Shown here: positions 17,743-26,662 of the stretch, piece by piece
Position numbering within the stretch: position 1 is the first letter of the stretch
Layout of the letters: each line of letters starts with the position of its first letter
NCBI GenBank assembly: GCA_024233345.1
Contig: JACKPT010000012.1
Coordinates: forward strand, 1-64,000
DNA from: Verrucomicrobiota bacterium
GTDB lineage: Bacteria > Verrucomicrobiota > Kiritimatiellia > CAIVKH01
Reading direction: 5' to 3'
Length of the DNA stretch: 64,000 nucleotides
Notes under the pieces: generated by a model
What the model was told of the DNA's origin: nothing
The model's database searches: none
Seen by the model: only the letters and a program-made list of their open reading frames with translations
Translations under genes and position numbers: made by a program

Positions 17743-20148
17743 CTACGGCCCGGGAATCGTGAGCGACATTTTCTCCACGAGCCGCCGGGGGTAGGTGGTC
17801 CACTGGAGGTCTTCGATGATCAGGGTCCCTTCTCCTTCGAGGCGGGTAAGCAGGTAGAGGTCGCCGCCTCCGGCAACATCCACGGTGCGGGTGAGGTCGA
17901 AATGCCCCCGGGGATCGAGGCTGACCGTTTCCTCCAGAGCAGCCGGTTGGGAGCCTTTGCGAACGACGAGGATGGGTTGGGCGGTTCCCTCGACCCTTCC
18001 GCGGACCCGAAGGACCTTGCGGCCGGGTTGCTCCTTGAAGGGAGGCATCAGGGTGGCCCAGGCCAGATTTCGTCCGGCCCAGTCATTGATCTCGATGGTG
18101 GATTGAGAAAGCATGGGTGGACCCTCCGTTTCGACCGGGGGGCGGGTGGTGACGCGGAGCAGGCGCTCGGGAGGGACATGGTGGAACCGGTTGGCGATGT
18201 CAAACAGGGAGACCTGCTTTGAGGGATCGATTTCGCCATGGATGAACATCCAGCCCCTGCCGTCCCGGCTCTCGCCGAGTAATCGGGCGGCTCGGGTTGG
18301 GTCGGGCCCGGGTTCTCCGGCTGGTCCCTTGACCATCAGGGCGGCGGCGACGAGTCCGGCAAAGGCGATGGTCCGGAGCCACGGTGAGCGAAAGATCAGG
18401 ACTCCCGCGCTGACCAGATACAGGGCAAGTCCGAAGTAATGGTCACCGGTTTCATAAGGTGAGAGCAGAAAATTGTTCATGCCGCTCAACCAGTAGGAGA
18501 CGATGGGGGTGGTGGCCACCGGCATGGTGAAGGTTTTGTCGTAGGCGTTCAGGTTGAACAGCACCAGTAACCACAGCAGCATGGAGAGAGCCCCGAGGCT
18601 GAAGGTCCAGGCGAGGGCGCCCCGGTCCTGCCGGTCCAGCCAGAGCGCGGCGGGAGGGATCAGAAGTACGGAGATCACCATCAGGTATCTGCCGGGAATA
18701 GCGGCGCCCCCGACATACCAATGGGTTCCGCAGGAGGTAAGCCAAACCGCGGTAAAGCAGAGCAGGGCCTGAAAGGTCCAGGTGCGTGAGGGGTGGGGGC
18801 GGGTCAGGGATAGGATTGCGGCGGGCAGCAATGCTGCGAAGAGGGCGACGGAATAGACCGGGCTGCGTTCACTGACCAGGGAATGCCAAAGCCCGAGGGG
18901 ATAGTTCATCAGCAGGGAGCCGGAGGGATAGGGGGAGGCGTGGACAAACATCCGGTTCTGGACGAGGTAATAGATCCCGTACACCGCGATGGCCCCGATC
19001 CCGGTGAGGCTGGCGTGAACAAACGGTGCCCAGGTTCTTTTGGTTGCGGCGTCGATGAGGTCGCTCAATCCATACAGGCCGACCATCAGCAGTGACAGGG
19101 GGAGAAACCGGGTTTGCATCCACGGCATGATGCCGGCGCAGATCAGGAGTAGGGCCATGGAGGCGCGGGGTTGTTCGCGGCGAAGGGTGAGGGCGATCAT
19201 ACCCCAGATGCAGAGGGCCGCCCCGGGAATTTCCGGAAGGAACCGTGAGGAGTACCCGCCCCAGAACAGGCTGCCCGCCCACAGGAGGATGAGCAGCCAG
19301 GCGGTGCGGCCGGTGACGCCCCACCGGCGGCAGGCGGTGAACAGGCCGGCGAGGGCGAGAGCGGAAAACAGGGCAACCACAACATGGGCCGGATACAGAC
19401 CGATCCAGAGAAACGGGGCCAGTAAGACGGACAGGCCAAACGGATGCCAGGAGTACCAGGCGTCATTCCGGCTGTTCACGCTGATGTGGTAGTAGAGCTT
19501 TCTTTCGGGATCAACGCCTTCGATGTTGTTCTGGATGTCGAGGTCGCCATCTTCGGCGAGACTGTAGGCCTGGGTGACATAATGGGCTTCATCCCCGGAG
19601 TGGTACCCGATGGTTTGGCTGAAGTAGATACCGGTTGCGGTAAACAACAGGGTGGCGAAGACGACCAGGCGAAGCGCGTGGTGACGGGTCCAGACCAGGG
19701 GTCGGTCGGGAAGCCTGGCATGGGCATTGGCAAGCGCCCACCCGATGAGGACCGCGGAGCCGTACCACCAGAGGTTCGTGCCAATGCCCATCGGCACCCA
19801 GGGGCGAAGGAAGACACCGGCATAGGTCAGGGGCAGCAGGTAGAGGGGAAGCGTTCCGGCCAGTCCCGAGCCGCTCTTTTTCACGGCGGTGATGCCCGCG
19901 ATGACGACGATCGCGCTGAGGCCGATCATCAACAGGTGCAGCGCGGGCTTCTCCCACAGGCTCACCTGGGTGTGAGTCCCGACCGGAAAAAGCGTAACGT
20001 TCCCCGGGGTATCAAGATAGGTGAGCAGGACAAACCACAGGATAACAGGAATCAGGGCGGTGCCGGTTTGGCGGTATCGATTCATGGGAGCGCGGCCTTG
20101 AGGTTCAACACCTGTTCCAATTTGCTGGAGGTCGGTGACCATTTTCAT
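17743..20148 (-). CDS. GT-C-type membrane protein with soluble C-terminal domain
   Basis: An 801-residue integral membrane protein, probably a polyprenyl-phosphate-sugar-dependent glycosyltransferase. After the first helices it has the acidic loop motif SGDEAHYVTQAYSLAEDGDL (about residues 181-200), the place of the catalytic aspartate in GT-C enzymes, followed by about ten more helices up to residue 620. The last 180 residues are soluble and beta-rich, with RTVDVAGGGDLYLLTRLEGE near the end. The ATG at 20148 forms an ATGA overlap with the stop of a decayed upstream reading frame (20145-20147), supporting this start even though an internal ATG at 20085 would skip 21 weakly conserved residues. 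Confidence 0.75.
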   Translation of the reverse strand: MKMVTDLQQIGTGVEPQGRAPMNRYRQTGTALIPVILWFVLLTYLDTPGNVTLFPVGTHTQVSLWEKPALHLLMIGLSAIVVIAGITAVKKSGSGLAGTLPLYLLPLTYAGVFLRPWVPMGIGTNLWWYGSAVLIGWALANAHARLPDRPLVWTRHHALRLVVFATLLFTATGIYFSQTIGYHSGDEAHYVTQAYSLAEDGDLDIQNNIEGVDPERKLYYHISVNSRNDAWYSWHPFGLSVLLAPFLWIGLYPAHVVVALFSALALAGLFTACRRWGVTGRTAWLLILLWAGSLFWGGYSSRFLPEIPGAALCIWGMIALTLRREQPRASMALLLICAGIMPWMQTRFLPLSLLMVGLYGLSDLIDAATKRTWAPFVHASLTGIGAIAVYGIYYLVQNRMFVHASPYPSGSLLMNYPLGLWHSLVSERSPVYSVALFAALLPAAILSLTRPHPSRTWTFQALLCFTAVWLTSCGTHWYVGGAAIPGRYLMVISVLLIPPAALWLDRQDRGALAWTFSLGALSMLLWLLVLFNLNAYDKTFTMPVATTPIVSYWLSGMNNFLLSPYETGDHYFGLALYLVSAGVLIFRSPWLRTIAFAGLVAAALMVKGPAGEPGPDPTRAARLLGESRDGRGWMFIHGEIDPSKQVSLFDIANRFHHVPPERLLRVTTRPPVETEGPPMLSQSTIEINDWAGRNLAWATLMPPFKEQPGRKVLRVRGRVEGTAQPILVVRKGSQPAALEETVSLDPRGHFDLTRTVDVAGGGDLYLLTRLEGEGTLIIEDLQWTTYPRRLVEKMSLTIPGP

Positions 20149-20261
20149 TCGGTGACTTGCACGGTTCCGGTTCCATGATCCAATCGCAGCAACAAGTAGA
20201 GATCGCCTTTGCCGGGAAGATTGACGGTCCTTTTCTGTTCAATGTGGTTCCCAGTGTGGCG
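20145..20261 (-). pseudogene. Decayed C-terminal tail of a GT-C paralogue
   Basis: Translating the minus strand in the frame that ends at the TGA at 20145-20147 gives EQKRTVNLPGKGDLYLLLRL and a few more residues. This aligns with the end of the downstream membrane protein (FDLTRTVDVAGGGDLYLLTR), sharing RTV, GDLYLL and RL at the same spacing. No matching upstream coding sequence remains: hppA in another frame takes over at once. It is best read as the surviving last about 40 codons of a tandem paralogue. The alternative is chance similarity, which I consider unlikely because its stop codon also overlaps the next gene's start. Confidence 0.6.
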
Positions 20262-20271
20262 GTTTGGGGTT

Positions 20272-22308
20272 TCACCGTAGCAGGGGTGCGATAATCAGGG
20301 ATACAATGCTCATCAGCTTGATCAGGATGTTGAGCGAAGGTCCGGCGGTATCCTTAAAGGGGTCACCCACGGTATCGCCGCAGACTGCAGCCTTGTGGGC
20401 GGGGGAGCCCTTGCCACCGAAGGCGCCTCCCTCGATGTGTTTCTTGGCGTTGTCCCAGGCACCGCCGGAGTTGGCCATGAACAGTGCCATCATGATCCCG
20501 GAAAGGAGGACTCCGCAGAGCAGGCCCCCGAGCATTTCCAGTCCGCCGAGCATGCCGACCGCCACCGGGGTGGCCACTGCAAGCACTCCGGGCAGCACCA
20601 TTTCCCGTAGCGCTGCCTTGGTGGAAATGTCCACACAGGAGGCATAATCCGCCTTCCCGGTACCATCCATCAGGCCGGGGATTTCTTTGATCTGCCTCCG
20701 CACCTCGGTGATCATCACCTGGGCGGCCCGCCCGACCGCGCCGATGGTGAGGGCGGAAAAGAGAAAGGGCATCATCCCGCCGAGCAGCACACCAGCCATG
20801 ACCCGGGCGTCGCCGACATTGATGCTGGTCATGCCCGCGCTTTCCGAATAGGCGGCAAACAAAGCTAGGGCGGTGAGGGCGGCCGAGCCGATGGCAAAGC
20901 CCTTGCCCACCGCTGCCGTGGTGTTGCCGACGGCATCGAGTTTGTCGGTCCGGCTGCGGACCTCTTCGCCGAGGTTGGCCATTTCTGCAATGCCGCCTGC
21001 ATTGTCGGCGATGGGCCCATAGGCATCGACCGCGAGCTGGATCCCGGTGGTGGAGAGCATGCCGAGGGCGGCGATGGCGATGCCGTAAATGCCGCCGAAG
21101 TGATGGGCAATCAGAATGACAAAGGCGAGGCAGATCACCGGGAGAGCGGTGGACATCATCCCGACCCCCAGTCCGGCGATGATGTTGGTGGCGGGACCGG
21201 AAGTGGAGGCTTCAGCGATCACCCGCACCGGTTGCCGGCCCTCCGCGGTGTGGAACTCGGTGAACATCCCGATCAGGATGCCGCCAAGCAAGCCGGTCGC
21301 GAGAGCCCAGAAGATACCCATGGCTTCAAACGATTCGCCACCGTAGGTAAAGGTCGCCGGCGCCATCCACCGGATCAGGGGAAGCGCGCCGCCGGCAATC
21401 AGCAAGCCGGCCAGCGTGGTACCGATATTCAGGGCAGTCTGGGGGTTTCCCTTTTCCGATGTACGCACCGCCAGGGTGCCCAGCATGGACATCACAATGC
21501 CAACGCCGGCGAGCATCAGGGGAAGCAACACCAGCTCCACCGACCCCATCGCCGCACCGAGAACCATGCTGCCGATGATCGCGCCGACATAGGATTCAAA
21601 CAGGTCCGCCCCCATGCCCGCGACATCCCCGACATTGTCCCCGACATTGTCGGCAATGGTAGCCGGGTTGCGGGGATCATCTTCCTTCATATTGGATTCC
21701 ACCTTGCCGACCAGGTCCGCTCCGACATCCGCAGCCTTGGTATAGATTCCGCCTCCGACCCGGGCAAACATCGCGATGGAGCTGGCGCCGAGGGAGAACC
21801 CGGCGAGGACGGGCAGGACCTGGATGCGCAGGGTTTCGGCATCGCCCCCCCAAATGTGGGTATAGAGGAGGAATAAAAGGCTCAGTCCGACGACGCCCAG
21901 TCCCACCACCGACATCCCCATGACTGAACCGCCGGTGAAGGCCACCTTGAGAGCGGGAGCCAACCCGGTGATCGCCGCGTTGGCGGTTCGGGTATTGGCG
22001 TGCGTGGCAACCCTCATGCCAAAAAGACCGGCCAAAGCGGAGCAAACCGCCCCGGTGGCAAAAGACAGGGCAACCAGGCGTTGGTGACCCTCATTGGCAA
22101 AAAACAACAGGGCGCCAACCACCAGCACAAACAGGGTCATGATCCGGTACTCGCGGGACAGGAAAGCCATCGCTCCTTCCCGAATCGCATCACCGGTTTC
22201 GCAGATGCGGGCATTACCGGGATCCTGCCGGCAGATCCAAACGGATTTCAACCAGGCAAACAACAGGGCGGACAAACCAATGACAACGCAGATCCAGATG
22301 AACTCCAT
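20272..22308 (-). CDS. hppA: Membrane-bound ion-pumping pyrophosphatase (K+-dependent type)
   Basis: A 678-residue protein with about 16 helices that couples pyrophosphate hydrolysis to H+ or Na+ export. Catalytic signatures are complete: GGIYTKAADVGADLVGKVE (about 183-201), the acidic cluster ADNVGDNVGDVAGMGADL, and the C-terminal GDTVGDPFKDTAGPSLN. The stretch GNTTAAVGKGFAIGSAAL has alanine where potassium-independent pumps carry lysine, so this should be a K+-dependent form; whether it pumps protons or sodium cannot be read safely. The start at 22308 is supported by GAGAGGG a few bases upstream and matches the family's N-terminus. An ATG at 22377 would add 23 atypical residues. Confidence 0.95.
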   Translation of the reverse strand: MEFIWICVVIGLSALLFAWLKSVWICRQDPGNARICETGDAIREGAMAFLSREYRIMTLFVLVVGALLFFANEGHQRLVALSFATGAVCSALAGLFGMRVATHANTRTANAAITGLAPALKVAFTGGSVMGMSVVGLGVVGLSLLFLLYTHIWGGDAETLRIQVLPVLAGFSLGASSIAMFARVGGGIYTKAADVGADLVGKVESNMKEDDPRNPATIADNVGDNVGDVAGMGADLFESYVGAIIGSMVLGAAMGSVELVLLPLMLAGVGIVMSMLGTLAVRTSEKGNPQTALNIGTTLAGLLIAGGALPLIRWMAPATFTYGGESFEAMGIFWALATGLLGGILIGMFTEFHTAEGRQPVRVIAEASTSGPATNIIAGLGVGMMSTALPVICLAFVILIAHHFGGIYGIAIAALGMLSTTGIQLAVDAYGPIADNAGGIAEMANLGEEVRSRTDKLDAVGNTTAAVGKGFAIGSAALTALALFAAYSESAGMTSINVGDARVMAGVLLGGMMPFLFSALTIGAVGRAAQVMITEVRRQIKEIPGLMDGTGKADYASCVDISTKAALREMVLPGVLAVATPVAVGMLGGLEMLGGLLCGVLLSGIMMALFMANSGGAWDNAKKHIEGGAFGGKGSPAHKAAVCGDTVGDPFKDTAGPSLNILIKLMSIVSLIIAPLLR

Positions 22309-22720
22309 ACGAACCCTCTCTTCCTTGATGATGCTCCCGGCCGTCAAGATCCATGCGACCAAATGCTTTCTAAACAATTGAGCCCCAAGGTGTCAAAGAC
22401 CGAAACAACCGCCCTCGATTCAAGCACCAGCTTTGTCTCCGCATGAAGAAATCTGAAAAACCGTTTCCAAAGCCATGCGAATGGTACTATGCTGGCCTTG
22501 TCCATTGTTCTTATGAAAAAAGCGTGTGCCTTCCGGACTTGTTGCGTCCGCCCAGACACCTGAAGTCGCTGACCATCAATGCAATCAGCGATTGCGAAGC
22601 ATAGGGCAGCGAAACCTGGGGCCCTTCCCCAATGGATCCATCTGTCTCTGACGGAATGCAAGTATTCGGCATCATGCCGAACGGTCGTGGCGGCTAAAAA
22701 CCGTATGAAAGGAAAAGAAT
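22309..22720. other. 412-bp intergenic region, no gene recognised
   Basis: Between the divergent hppA and GlsB-like genes. I see no conserved small ORF, tRNA or repeat. It must hold the promoters of both genes, but no convincing -35/-10 pair stands out. Confidence 0.5.
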
Positions 22721-22978
22721 ATGAACGGGGAACAACTAGTCGTCTTTTTGGTGATCGGCGGTGTGGCCGGTTGGTTGGCTGGTCTCATCATGAAGGGGGG
22801 CGGATTCGGCATTGTTGGCTCCATCGTCGTTGGTGTGGTGGGGGCTGTGCTGGGCGGATGGATTTTCCAGGTACTGGGGATTTCGATTGGTGGGGAATGG
22901 ATGGGCCCCCTTGTGACGGCAACCGCAGGCGCGGTGGTTTTACTTTTTGTTATCGGGCTTATTCGAAAGAAATCGTAG
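22721..22978 (+). CDS. GlsB/YeaQ/YmgE-family small membrane protein
   Basis: An 85-residue, very hydrophobic, glycine-rich protein with three predicted helices. The family pattern is clear: GGVAGWLAGLIMKGGGFGIVG at the start, a central VVGVVGAVLGGWIF and a final hydrophobic segment ending in a short basic tail (IRKKS). Relatives are called stress-response or transglycosylase-associated membrane proteins; the molecular role is unknown. A purine-rich AAAGGAAAAG precedes the ATG. It stands alone between hppA and the carbonic anhydrase. Confidence 0.88.
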   Translation: MNGEQLVVFLVIGGVAGWLAGLIMKGGGFGIVGSIVVGVVGAVLGGWIFQVLGISIGGEWMGPLVTATAGAVVLLFVIGLIRKKS

Positions 22979-23224
22979 TCGTCGATCCCATGTATATTTT
23001 GTTCTCTGCGGTCATGGGGTTGTGGCATTTCCTTCACCGGCCGTTGTCTAGAGCATCCACCCCAGCGATGTAAGCGAGGTTGGCCTGTTCCCTTCGATCG
23101 CGGCCAACGATGTCGTGACCAGTATTCAGATTCCTGGATCTGCATTTCCTGCTTTCCTGCCTCATCGGATCGAATTATCCTTTGCTCCTCTGAATGCAGA
23201 CACGCCGGTCAGGATCGCATCATC

Positions 23225-23881
23225 ATGAAGACCCTTCCCCATCTATTCAGCAACAACAAAGCGTGGGCGGATAAAATCCGGGCTTCCATCCCGGGTTTTT
23301 TTGAGCAGCTCACGTCTCAGCAGGCCCCGCGCTACCTGTGGATCGGTTGTTCGGACAGCCGGGTTCCGGCCAATGAAATTGTCGGGTTGCTGCCGGGGGA
23401 ACTGTTTGTCCACCGGAATGTGGCAAACCTTGCCCTGCATACCGACATGAACTGCATGTCCGTGCTTCAGTATGCGGTGGAAATTCTCGGGATTCACCAT
23501 GTGATTGTCTGTGGTCACTATGGCTGCGGTGGGATCAAGGCGGCGCTGGAGCGAAAACCCCACGGCCTGGTTGACAACTGGCTCCGGCCGATCCGGGATA
23601 TTCGGCAGAAGCATCTCGCCGAACTCAACCGGCTTCCGGATGAAGATGCCCAGCGGCACCGGTTGTGCGAGCTGAATGTCATCGAGCAGGTCGTGAATGT
23701 CGGAAATACCACCATCCTTCAGAACGCCTGGGACCGGGGTGAAGAGATCATTCTCCATGGGTGGATTTATGATCTTGCCGACGGCCTGTTAAAGGATCTC
23801 GATGTGTCGGTGCGCAGCGCCCCGCAGTTGGAAAGCCTGAAAAACAAGTTGTCGGGGATGGATTCACCCGGCAATCCCTAG
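23225..23881 (+). CDS. can: Beta-class carbonic anhydrase
   Basis: A 218-residue cytoplasmic zinc enzyme interconverting CO2 and bicarbonate. The metal-binding and catalytic motifs are intact: GCSDSRVPANEI (Cys and the Asp-Arg dyad, about residues 39-50), VHRNVANLA, and VIVCGHYGCGGIKAA (His and second Cys, about 96-110). Length fits the Escherichia Can type. Bicarbonate supply would serve carboxylations, and purine biosynthesis genes follow directly downstream, though a MITE-like element separates them, so a shared transcript is unlikely. Confidence 0.95.
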   Translation: MKTLPHLFSNNKAWADKIRASIPGFFEQLTSQQAPRYLWIGCSDSRVPANEIVGLLPGELFVHRNVANLALHTDMNCMSVLQYAVEILGIHHVIVCGHYGCGGIKAALERKPHGLVDNWLRPIRDIRQKHLAELNRLPDEDAQRHRLCELNVIEQVVNVGNTTILQNAWDRGEEIILHGWIYDLADGLLKDLDVSVRSAPQLESLKNKLSGMDSPGNP

Positions 23882-23939
23882 GGGATCTCGCGGCCCACCA
23901 ACGCGGGTGGGGGCGATGGCTCGGACGCTTCCCCCCCTG

Positions 23940-24071
23940 ATCCTTAGCGACCTCGCTTTACCTTCACCACATAGGTGAAGCTGAATCAATCGTATCACCG
24001 GCTCGCATAGCTCGCTCCTCCAAAAGGTTGTGGAGGGCGGAGCTATGCGACGCCGAAGTGTCGCCAAGGAT
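23940..24071. repeat. Complete 132-bp MITE-like element (family A)
   Basis: Bounded by imperfect 12-bp terminal inverted repeats (ATCCTTAGCGAC at 23940-23951; its complement with one mismatch at 24060-24071). Inside are a small hairpin (GGTGAAG arms near 23961-23980) and a strong 20-bp hairpin (24003-24022 pairing with 24031-24050, two mismatches). The left half matches the element at 1-65 in inverted orientation. No coding capacity, so any movement would need a transposase in trans. Confidence 0.75.
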
Positions 24072-24160
24072 GAAGGCTTCCCATGGCTCGCCAAGTTCCT
24101 GCTTTTATCCGGCCGTGCCGGGCGCTACACTGCGTTGCTTTCTGAACGGAAGGACTCAAA

Positions 24161-25459
24161 ATGATCCCGCGATATACCCGACCTGAAATGGCTGCCATCT
24201 GGGCGGATGAAAACAGGTTTTCGATCTGGCTGAAAATTGAGCTGCTGGCCTGTGAGGCCTTGCACAAGCGCGGCGAGATCCCCGCTGCCGACTTGAAGCG
24301 GATCCGGACCCGGGCAAAATTTTCGGTGGAGCGGATTGACGCCATCGAGCGCGAGGTGCACCACGATGTCATCGCTTTCCTGACCAACGTGGCCGAGCAT
24401 GTCGGGCCGTCGTCGCGGTTCATCCACAAGGGGCTGACCAGTTCGGATGTACTGGACACTGCACTTGCGGTGCAGATGACCGAGGCGGCGGCCCTGCTGA
24501 TCGCCGGGGTCAAGGCGGTGCGCAAGGCCGCGGCAAAGAAAGCTAAACAGTACAAATTCACCCCGATGATCGGGCGGTCCCATGGGATTCATGCCGAACC
24601 GATCACCTTTGGCCTCAAGATGGCCCTGCTGTACGATGAATTCGGGCGTGCCCTGGCCCGGCTGGAGCAGGCAAAGGAGATCGTCCGGGTCGGCAAGTTG
24701 TCCGGCGCGGTGGGCACTCATGCCCACCTCGACCCCTCAGTAGAAACCTATGTGTGCAAAAAACTTGGCCTGAAGCCCGCCGCGATTTCCACCCAGATTC
24801 TCCAACGGGACCGTCACGCGGAGTATATGAATCATCTCGCGGTGGTGGCCTGTTCGGTGGACCGCTGGGCGACCGAGTTCCGGCACCTCCAACGCACCGA
24901 AGTCCGGGAGACCGAGGAATATTTTGATGAAAAGCAGAAGGGATCGAGCGCGATGCCACACAAACGCAATCCGATTATCGGAGAACGTCTGAGTGGTATG
25001 GCCCGGCTGATTCGGGGCTATGCGGTGACCGCGATGGAAAATGTCGCTCTGTGGCACGAACGGGACATCTCCCACTCATCGGCGGAACGGGTCATCTTGC
25101 CTGATGCCACCATCGCCCTCGACTATATGCTGGCGAAGTTGTCCGGGATGGTGGCGTCCCTGACCGTGCTTCCCGACAATATGATGAAGAACCTGAACCA
25201 GACCCGGGGGCTGATTCACTCCCAGCAAGTGCTGCTGCTCCTGACCGAAAAGGGTGTGAAGCGCGAGGTGGCCTACCGTTTGGTGCAGCGCAATGCGATG
25301 AAGGCCTGGGCGGGCGAAGGAGAATTGCGGAGTCTGCTGGAGGCCGATAAAGAGGTTTCCAAGTTTGTGACCGACAAGGAACTCGACCGGGTATTCGATC
25401 TTACAACCCACTTCCGCGATGTGAACCGGACCTTCAAGATATTGGGGTTGGGACGATGA
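24161..25459 (+). CDS. purB: Adenylosuccinate lyase
   Basis: A 432-residue enzyme acting twice in purine synthesis: it releases fumarate from SAICAR and from adenylosuccinate. The fumarase/ASL superfamily signature GSSAMPHKRNPI is present at about residues 263-274, as are TSSDVLDTALAVQ and IGRSHGIHAEP, which contain the catalytic histidine and substrate-binding residues. The ATG has a GGAAGGA site 7 nt upstream. It is followed at 46 bp by purM and later purH, making a partial pur cluster. Confidence 0.97.
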   Translation: MIPRYTRPEMAAIWADENRFSIWLKIELLACEALHKRGEIPAADLKRIRTRAKFSVERIDAIEREVHHDVIAFLTNVAEHVGPSSRFIHKGLTSSDVLDTALAVQMTEAAALLIAGVKAVRKAAAKKAKQYKFTPMIGRSHGIHAEPITFGLKMALLYDEFGRALARLEQAKEIVRVGKLSGAVGTHAHLDPSVETYVCKKLGLKPAAISTQILQRDRHAEYMNHLAVVACSVDRWATEFRHLQRTEVRETEEYFDEKQKGSSAMPHKRNPIIGERLSGMARLIRGYAVTAMENVALWHERDISHSSAERVILPDATIALDYMLAKLSGMVASLTVLPDNMMKNLNQTRGLIHSQQVLLLLTEKGVKREVAYRLVQRNAMKAWAGEGELRSLLEADKEVSKFVTDKELDRVFDLTTHFRDVNRTFKILGLGR

Positions 25460-25505
25460 ATTGCCGGGGGCGGTGCCCCAGCGTCTTGAAAAACAGGACC
25501 ATGCC

Positions 25506-26537
25506 ATGACTTCAAAAACCTCCTCGGCCTATGCTGCTGCCGGTGTCGACATCGATGCCAAAATGAACGCCCTGAAGCGGGCGAAAAAACTTATTCAGCA
25601 AACAAAGACAGCGGGTGTGCTTTCAGAGATTGGTTCGTTTGGCGGGCTGTTTCAATCGCCGGGCAGGGATCATGTTCTGGTGAGCAGTATTGACGGGATC
25701 GGGACCAAGTTGAATGTTGCCGTACTCGCGGGACGACACGATACGGTGGGGCAGGATATCGTCAATCATTGCGTGAATGACATCCTGGTTCAGGGGGCTT
25801 TTCCGCTGTTCTTCCTCGATTATATCGGCACTTCGGTGCTGGACCCCGGCATGATCAGCGAGGTGATTCGAGGCGTGACCAAAGCCTGCCGAGCCAATGG
25901 CTGTGCGCTGATCGGGGGGGAAACCGCAGAGCTGCCGGGATTGTACCCGCCGGGAGAATATGATCTGGTCGGCACGATCATCGGGGCGGTGGAGCGGAAA
26001 AAAATTATTACCGGCAAAAGCATCCGGTCCGGGGATGTCCTGATCGGCCTGCCCTCGAGCGGACTGCATACCAATGGCTATTCGCTCGCCCGGAAAGCTC
26101 TGTTTCAGGACGCTGGACTCAAGCTGTCCGACAAACTGCCCGGCACGGCGATTCCGGTGGAAAAGGCCCTGCTCGCGGTGCATCGGAGTTACCTGAAGCC
26201 GGTGCAGGCTCTGCTGGGCAAGCTGCCGGTTCGCGGCCTGGCCCATATCACCGGAGGCGGATTCTACGATAATATTCCCCGGGTTCTGCCCGGCAATGTC
26301 GATGCGGAGATCGATGCCGCGGCCTGGAAGCGCCCGGCCCTGTTTACGGTCATCCAGGATGCCGCCCAGGTCTCCGACGAAGAAATGTACCGGGTGTTCA
26401 ATATGGGGATCGGGATGGTGATCGCGGTACGCAGGCCCGATGCCGAACCTGCCCTTGCGATTTTGAAAAAGGCCGGGGAGCGCCCGAAGGTCATCGGGCG
26501 GGTTATCCCTGGTCACGGCGTCGTACAGATTGCTTAA
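25506..26537 (+). CDS. purM: Phosphoribosylformylglycinamidine cyclo-ligase
   Basis: A 343-residue AIR synthetase, which closes FGAM to aminoimidazole ribotide using ATP. Recognisable parts are the N-terminal SAYAAAGVDIDA, the glycine-rich SSIDGIGTKLNVA, VNDILVQGAFPLFFLDYI, GCALIGGETAELPG and the closing HITGGGFYDNIPR and FNMGIGMV. I start at the ATG at 25506 because it matches the family's N-terminus and has AGGA 8 nt upstream; an ATG at 25461 adds an unrelated stretch. Lies between purB and purH on the same strand. Confidence 0.96.
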   Translation: MTSKTSSAYAAAGVDIDAKMNALKRAKKLIQQTKTAGVLSEIGSFGGLFQSPGRDHVLVSSIDGIGTKLNVAVLAGRHDTVGQDIVNHCVNDILVQGAFPLFFLDYIGTSVLDPGMISEVIRGVTKACRANGCALIGGETAELPGLYPPGEYDLVGTIIGAVERKKIITGKSIRSGDVLIGLPSSGLHTNGYSLARKALFQDAGLKLSDKLPGTAIPVEKALLAVHRSYLKPVQALLGKLPVRGLAHITGGGFYDNIPRVLPGNVDAEIDAAAWKRPALFTVIQDAAQVSDEEMYRVFNMGIGMVIAVRRPDAEPALAILKKAGERPKVIGRVIPGHGVVQIA

Positions 26538-26650
26538 CCAAAGGAAACGAAGGATAGGAAGGTCCGAAAACGATCTCTGACCGGATAACGGATCTATGCA
26601 GGTGGCTGTACTCCGCAGGAAATAGTCTTCGTTTCCTTCGCTTCCTTTTG
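26538..26650. repeat. Imperfect inverted repeat between purM and purH
   Basis: The arm at 26538-26561 (CAAAGGAAACGAAGG core) is the imperfect inverse of 26626-26650 (CGTTTCCTTCGCTTCC). The spacer of about 64 bp shows no riboswitch I recognise. The arms are the kind of AAGGAAACGAAG repeat scattered through related genomes. A transcript could fold into a long stem here and lower or stabilise purH expression. Confidence 0.5.
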
Positions 26651-26662
26651 TAGAAAGAGACC

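Noticed and set aside
22344..22661. 105-codon minus-strand frame upstream of hppA
   Set aside because: No recognisable motif, no ribosome site, and part of it overlaps the hppA leader; not convincing.
26565..26625. Possible riboswitch between purM and purH
   Set aside because: The purine-riboswitch core is not recognisable; the only structure is a long imperfect stem.
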